From NCBI GenBank assembly GCA_028023455.1, contig JAQFVV010012394.1:23268900-23332899 (forward strand): a stretch of DNA of 64,000 nt, in the 5' to 3' direction. Shown here piece by piece: positions 62,236 through 64,000 of the stretch. Each line of letters begins with the position of its first letter. The stretch's first letter is position 1. Position numbers and translations under genes: made by a program. The notes below the pieces were generated by a model. The model worked only from the letters and a program-made list of their open reading frames with translations. It searched no databases and was not told where the DNA came from. Source of the stretch: Epiperipatus broadwayi (taxonomy: Eukaryota > Onychophora > Udeonychophora > Euonychophora > Peripatidae).

Positions 62236-63403
62236 TTCACAATGCATTTATATATCATTTTTGACAGACTAAGTCTTCTTCAGAACTAAAATAAACACAT
62301 TTTTATTAGAATTATTTTTTACATAAACATACAATAATAACTTGATCTAATATACATTCTTAATAAATCCCATCAGTTAAAAACTAAAAATATTTAAATC
62401 TATAAATATTTGTGTATGCAAATATCTAAATTAAACATATGAATCTACTTATAAAGAATAATATGTTATATATCTACACATAGTCAAATATATTTTACTA
62501 GTATTATTAAAAATATTCAGTATTTTAAATATATAATGTTTTTAATTTTTTTTTTTTTTTTAAATTAAAACTTACATTTGAAATATCTCATATCTACCAC
62601 TTCCAAACTACAAACTAATGGGTTTTGTAAAAAATAATAATAATTTAAAACTTTCTCGAACTCCCCATTACAATTTTTTTTGAAATTTTATTATTAGATC
62701 ATTTAATTATAAATTTAATATTTTATTGTAAATAAATATACTGTATTTATAAAAATATTACCATAAAAATTTAGTAAAAAACTATTAGTTTTATTTTAAT
62801 ATTTCAATTATTTACTAATATATGTATATATCAACATACTTTTAAATATTCTTGATATTTTACATATAGAAATATCTATATATGTTGGACTATTTCCATC
62901 ATTTAATATTACTTATTAATTGTCTTTAGAAAAATTCAATTGTTAGTAATAGCACACAGATTAGTATTTGGCAAAACATTTTTAGTAATATTCTCTTCTC
63001 TTCGGGTGTTGCTAGCCTGACCGGCATGGGAATTGAACATGAATATCTAACCAACTAGTCTTTCGTAATGTTGCGTTATATACTAACCTATGTGCTATTA
63101 TTAAAAGTTGAATATATTTGAAAAATTTAAATAAAGTTTGAATTTTCGAATGACATTTAACAATTAATATTAGATGATGGAAATAGTTCAACATATAATT
63201 CCCATCATCACAAATTTTCAGACAAACATATACACACATACACATGAAAAATTATTAACATAAGCAATTTAATTTCAGAATTAATATTAAATAAATTTAG
63301 GTTATGAATATTAATAGATAATTTTAATACAATTGATTTTTAGTTCTGAAGAAGATTGCTAGTCCGTCAAAACTGTCATATATTAAATAAAGCATTGTGA
63401 AAA
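62236..63403. mobile_element. 1.17-kb element with about 60-bp terminal inverted repeats
   Basis: The left arm 62236-62292 (TTTCACAATGC through GACAGACTAAG to CTTCTTCAGAACTAAAA) and right arm 63342-63403 (TTTTTAGTTCTGAAGAAGAT through CTAGTCCGTCAAAACTGTCA to GCATTGTGAAA) are inverted with a few indels. Both carry CTGAAGAAGA...GTCAAAA, a hammerhead-like pattern in which GAAA is changed. The interior is AT-rich without a recognised ORF and includes the tRNA-like SINE at 63005-63098. It may be a Penelope-derived or foldback element. Confidence 0.6.
63005..63098 (-). repeat. tRNA-derived SINE head or tRNA relic
   Basis: On minus: AGCACATAGGTTAGTATATAA then CGC, resembling an A box and D arm, and 40 bases later ATGTTCAATTCCCATG, resembling a B box in a T stem-loop. 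A complete cloverleaf with acceptor pairing is not evident, so I do not call a functional tRNA. Confidence 0.42.
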
Positions 63404-63553
63404 ATAGGATTATAAGAGGCTTTTTTTTTTTGTAAATATTTTTTTATATTAAAATATCATGATAAATTTACTTTTTTAAATAAAAAATTACATCAGCTAT
63501 TTCTTATCTAGTAAAAACTTAAAATAATTTGGGACTCTGTTTTTATTTTTTAG

Positions 63554-63633
63554 GTTCAGGGACATCAGGATCCAGCAGTGGTAGTGAGATACCAGGATCA
63601 GCATATACTAAAAGTCATAGTCAAGTTGGCAAG
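63554..63633 (+). CDS. Lingerer/UBAP2L-like protein, internal exon
   Basis: Exon of 80 nt between acceptor TTTTAG and donor AAG|GTAAAA. It completes one codon, encodes 26 residues and ends on a codon boundary. The peptide has SGTSGSSSGSEIPGSAYTKS, then HSQVGK. The G-S-x-Y-x-K motif matches, from memory, the PDISGSVYSKTQQ region that follows YGSHGYNTG in vertebrate UBAP2L. That order supports both identity and exon order here. The junction codon is TGT (Cys) after the 38840 exon, or GGT (Gly) if that exon is skipped. The remaining C terminus lies right of the window. Confidence 0.75.
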
Positions 63634-64000
63634 GTAAAAATTTAACATCTTTGAAATTTTTTATTTTGGAATATATTAATCATGTATTTAAAGCTTATAA
63701 AATTTATATAATTGGTGAAATTTGAAAAAAAAAAACATCTGCTTGATCTACTAATTGTTATTTTAAATTTTCATGATGATTTCTATATGATTATTCTCAT
63801 CATCAGTTATCCTTCCAAATATTTATATCCATTGTTTACTTTTAATTTCTTCTATTTAATATTTATTTCATAGCTTTAATTTTATTTGGATATCCAGATT
63901 GAATATTGGGTTGTCTGAAATTATAAATTCAAAAGGTGATATTTTTCCAACACTTTTAGTTCAGCATAATGTTATTATAAAAATGCACATAAAGATTACT
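63634..64000 (+). other. Start of the next intron
   Basis: AT-rich sequence after donor GTAAAA, with stops in all frames and no acceptor followed by family-like coding sequence before the window ends. Confidence 0.6.

Larger units (their letters stand above)
38924..63553 (+). other. 24.6-kb intron with nested transposons
   Basis: The intron opens with GTAAGT and closes with TTTTAG. Contents are listed separately: LINE fragments, a mariner relic, RTE-like copy 2 with its inserted MITE, hammerhead elements and other inverted repeats. In 38930-40140, 40900-42220, 43430-46160, 47660-49360, 57480-59250 and 61820-62230 I see only AT-rich, T- and A-run-rich sequence, with no gene or recognisable element. 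Confidence 0.75.

Noticed and set aside
63005-63098. Functional tRNA gene
   Set aside because: A- and B-box-like sequences are present, but acceptor and anticodon stems are not convincingly paired.
1-64000. CRISPR arrays, prokaryotic operons or a phage-like system
   Set aside because: No regularly spaced repeats, no dense ORFs and no ribosome-binding sites. The window is plainly eukaryotic intron DNA.

Overview
This window is very AT-rich eukaryotic DNA, almost all of it intron and repeats. The only host gene I can support is a plus-strand gene of the lingerer/UBAP2L family (UBA-domain RNA-granule proteins). Four small coding exons are visible, at 4729-4910, 11048-11135, 38840-38923 and 63554-63633. 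They join in phase through GT-AG introns of about 6, 28 and 25 kb. Both ends of the gene lie outside the window. The protein reads like an arthropod or other protostome lingerer, and the large TE-filled introns and RTE-like LINEs fit that. I cannot name the species.

Layout. 1-4728 is the end of an upstream intron and holds a decayed reverse-transcriptase remnant (about 2.6-3.7 kb) next to a hairpin. Intron 4911-11047 holds a hAT-type MITE (5518-6065) and a poly(A)-tailed retroposed insert with a target duplication (9018-9360). Intron 11136-38839 holds inverted-repeat elements (12.4, 18.6 and 37.8 kb), a 6.2-kb region bounded by long inverted repeats (19426-25585) with a nested palindrome inside it, a hammerhead-bearing repeat (27.8 kb), and an essentially full-length RTE-like LINE with a 12-bp target duplication (29735-32948). 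Intron 38924-63553 holds two other decayed LINEs (40.2-40.9 and 42.4-43.4 kb) and a scrambled mariner element (46165-46945). It also has a second RTE-like copy with a 14-bp target duplication (49383-53998), itself interrupted by a TA-flanked MITE and then partly tandem-duplicated. Further LINE scraps and a dense nest of inverted repeats (59.2-61.8 kb) follow.

The most unusual signal is a dispersed repeat family carrying a type I hammerhead ribozyme core: CTGATGA, a five-pair stem II, GAAA, a very short stem III, and a two-part stem I. It occurs near 27.85, 37.95, 38.25, 60.72 and 61.28 kb. Four of the five copies sit as inverted pairs inside two long palindromic elements, and one of those elements has RNA polymerase III B-box-like sequence close to each terminus. 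Three other repeat families (12.5; 47.15/54.83; 3.8/62.27/63.35 kb) carry related CTGANGA...GAAAC-like cores of the kind known from Penelope-like element terminal repeats. The gene and the repeats have no evident functional link beyond sharing introns, except that the 84-nt exon at 38840 is symmetric and could be skipped without changing frame.
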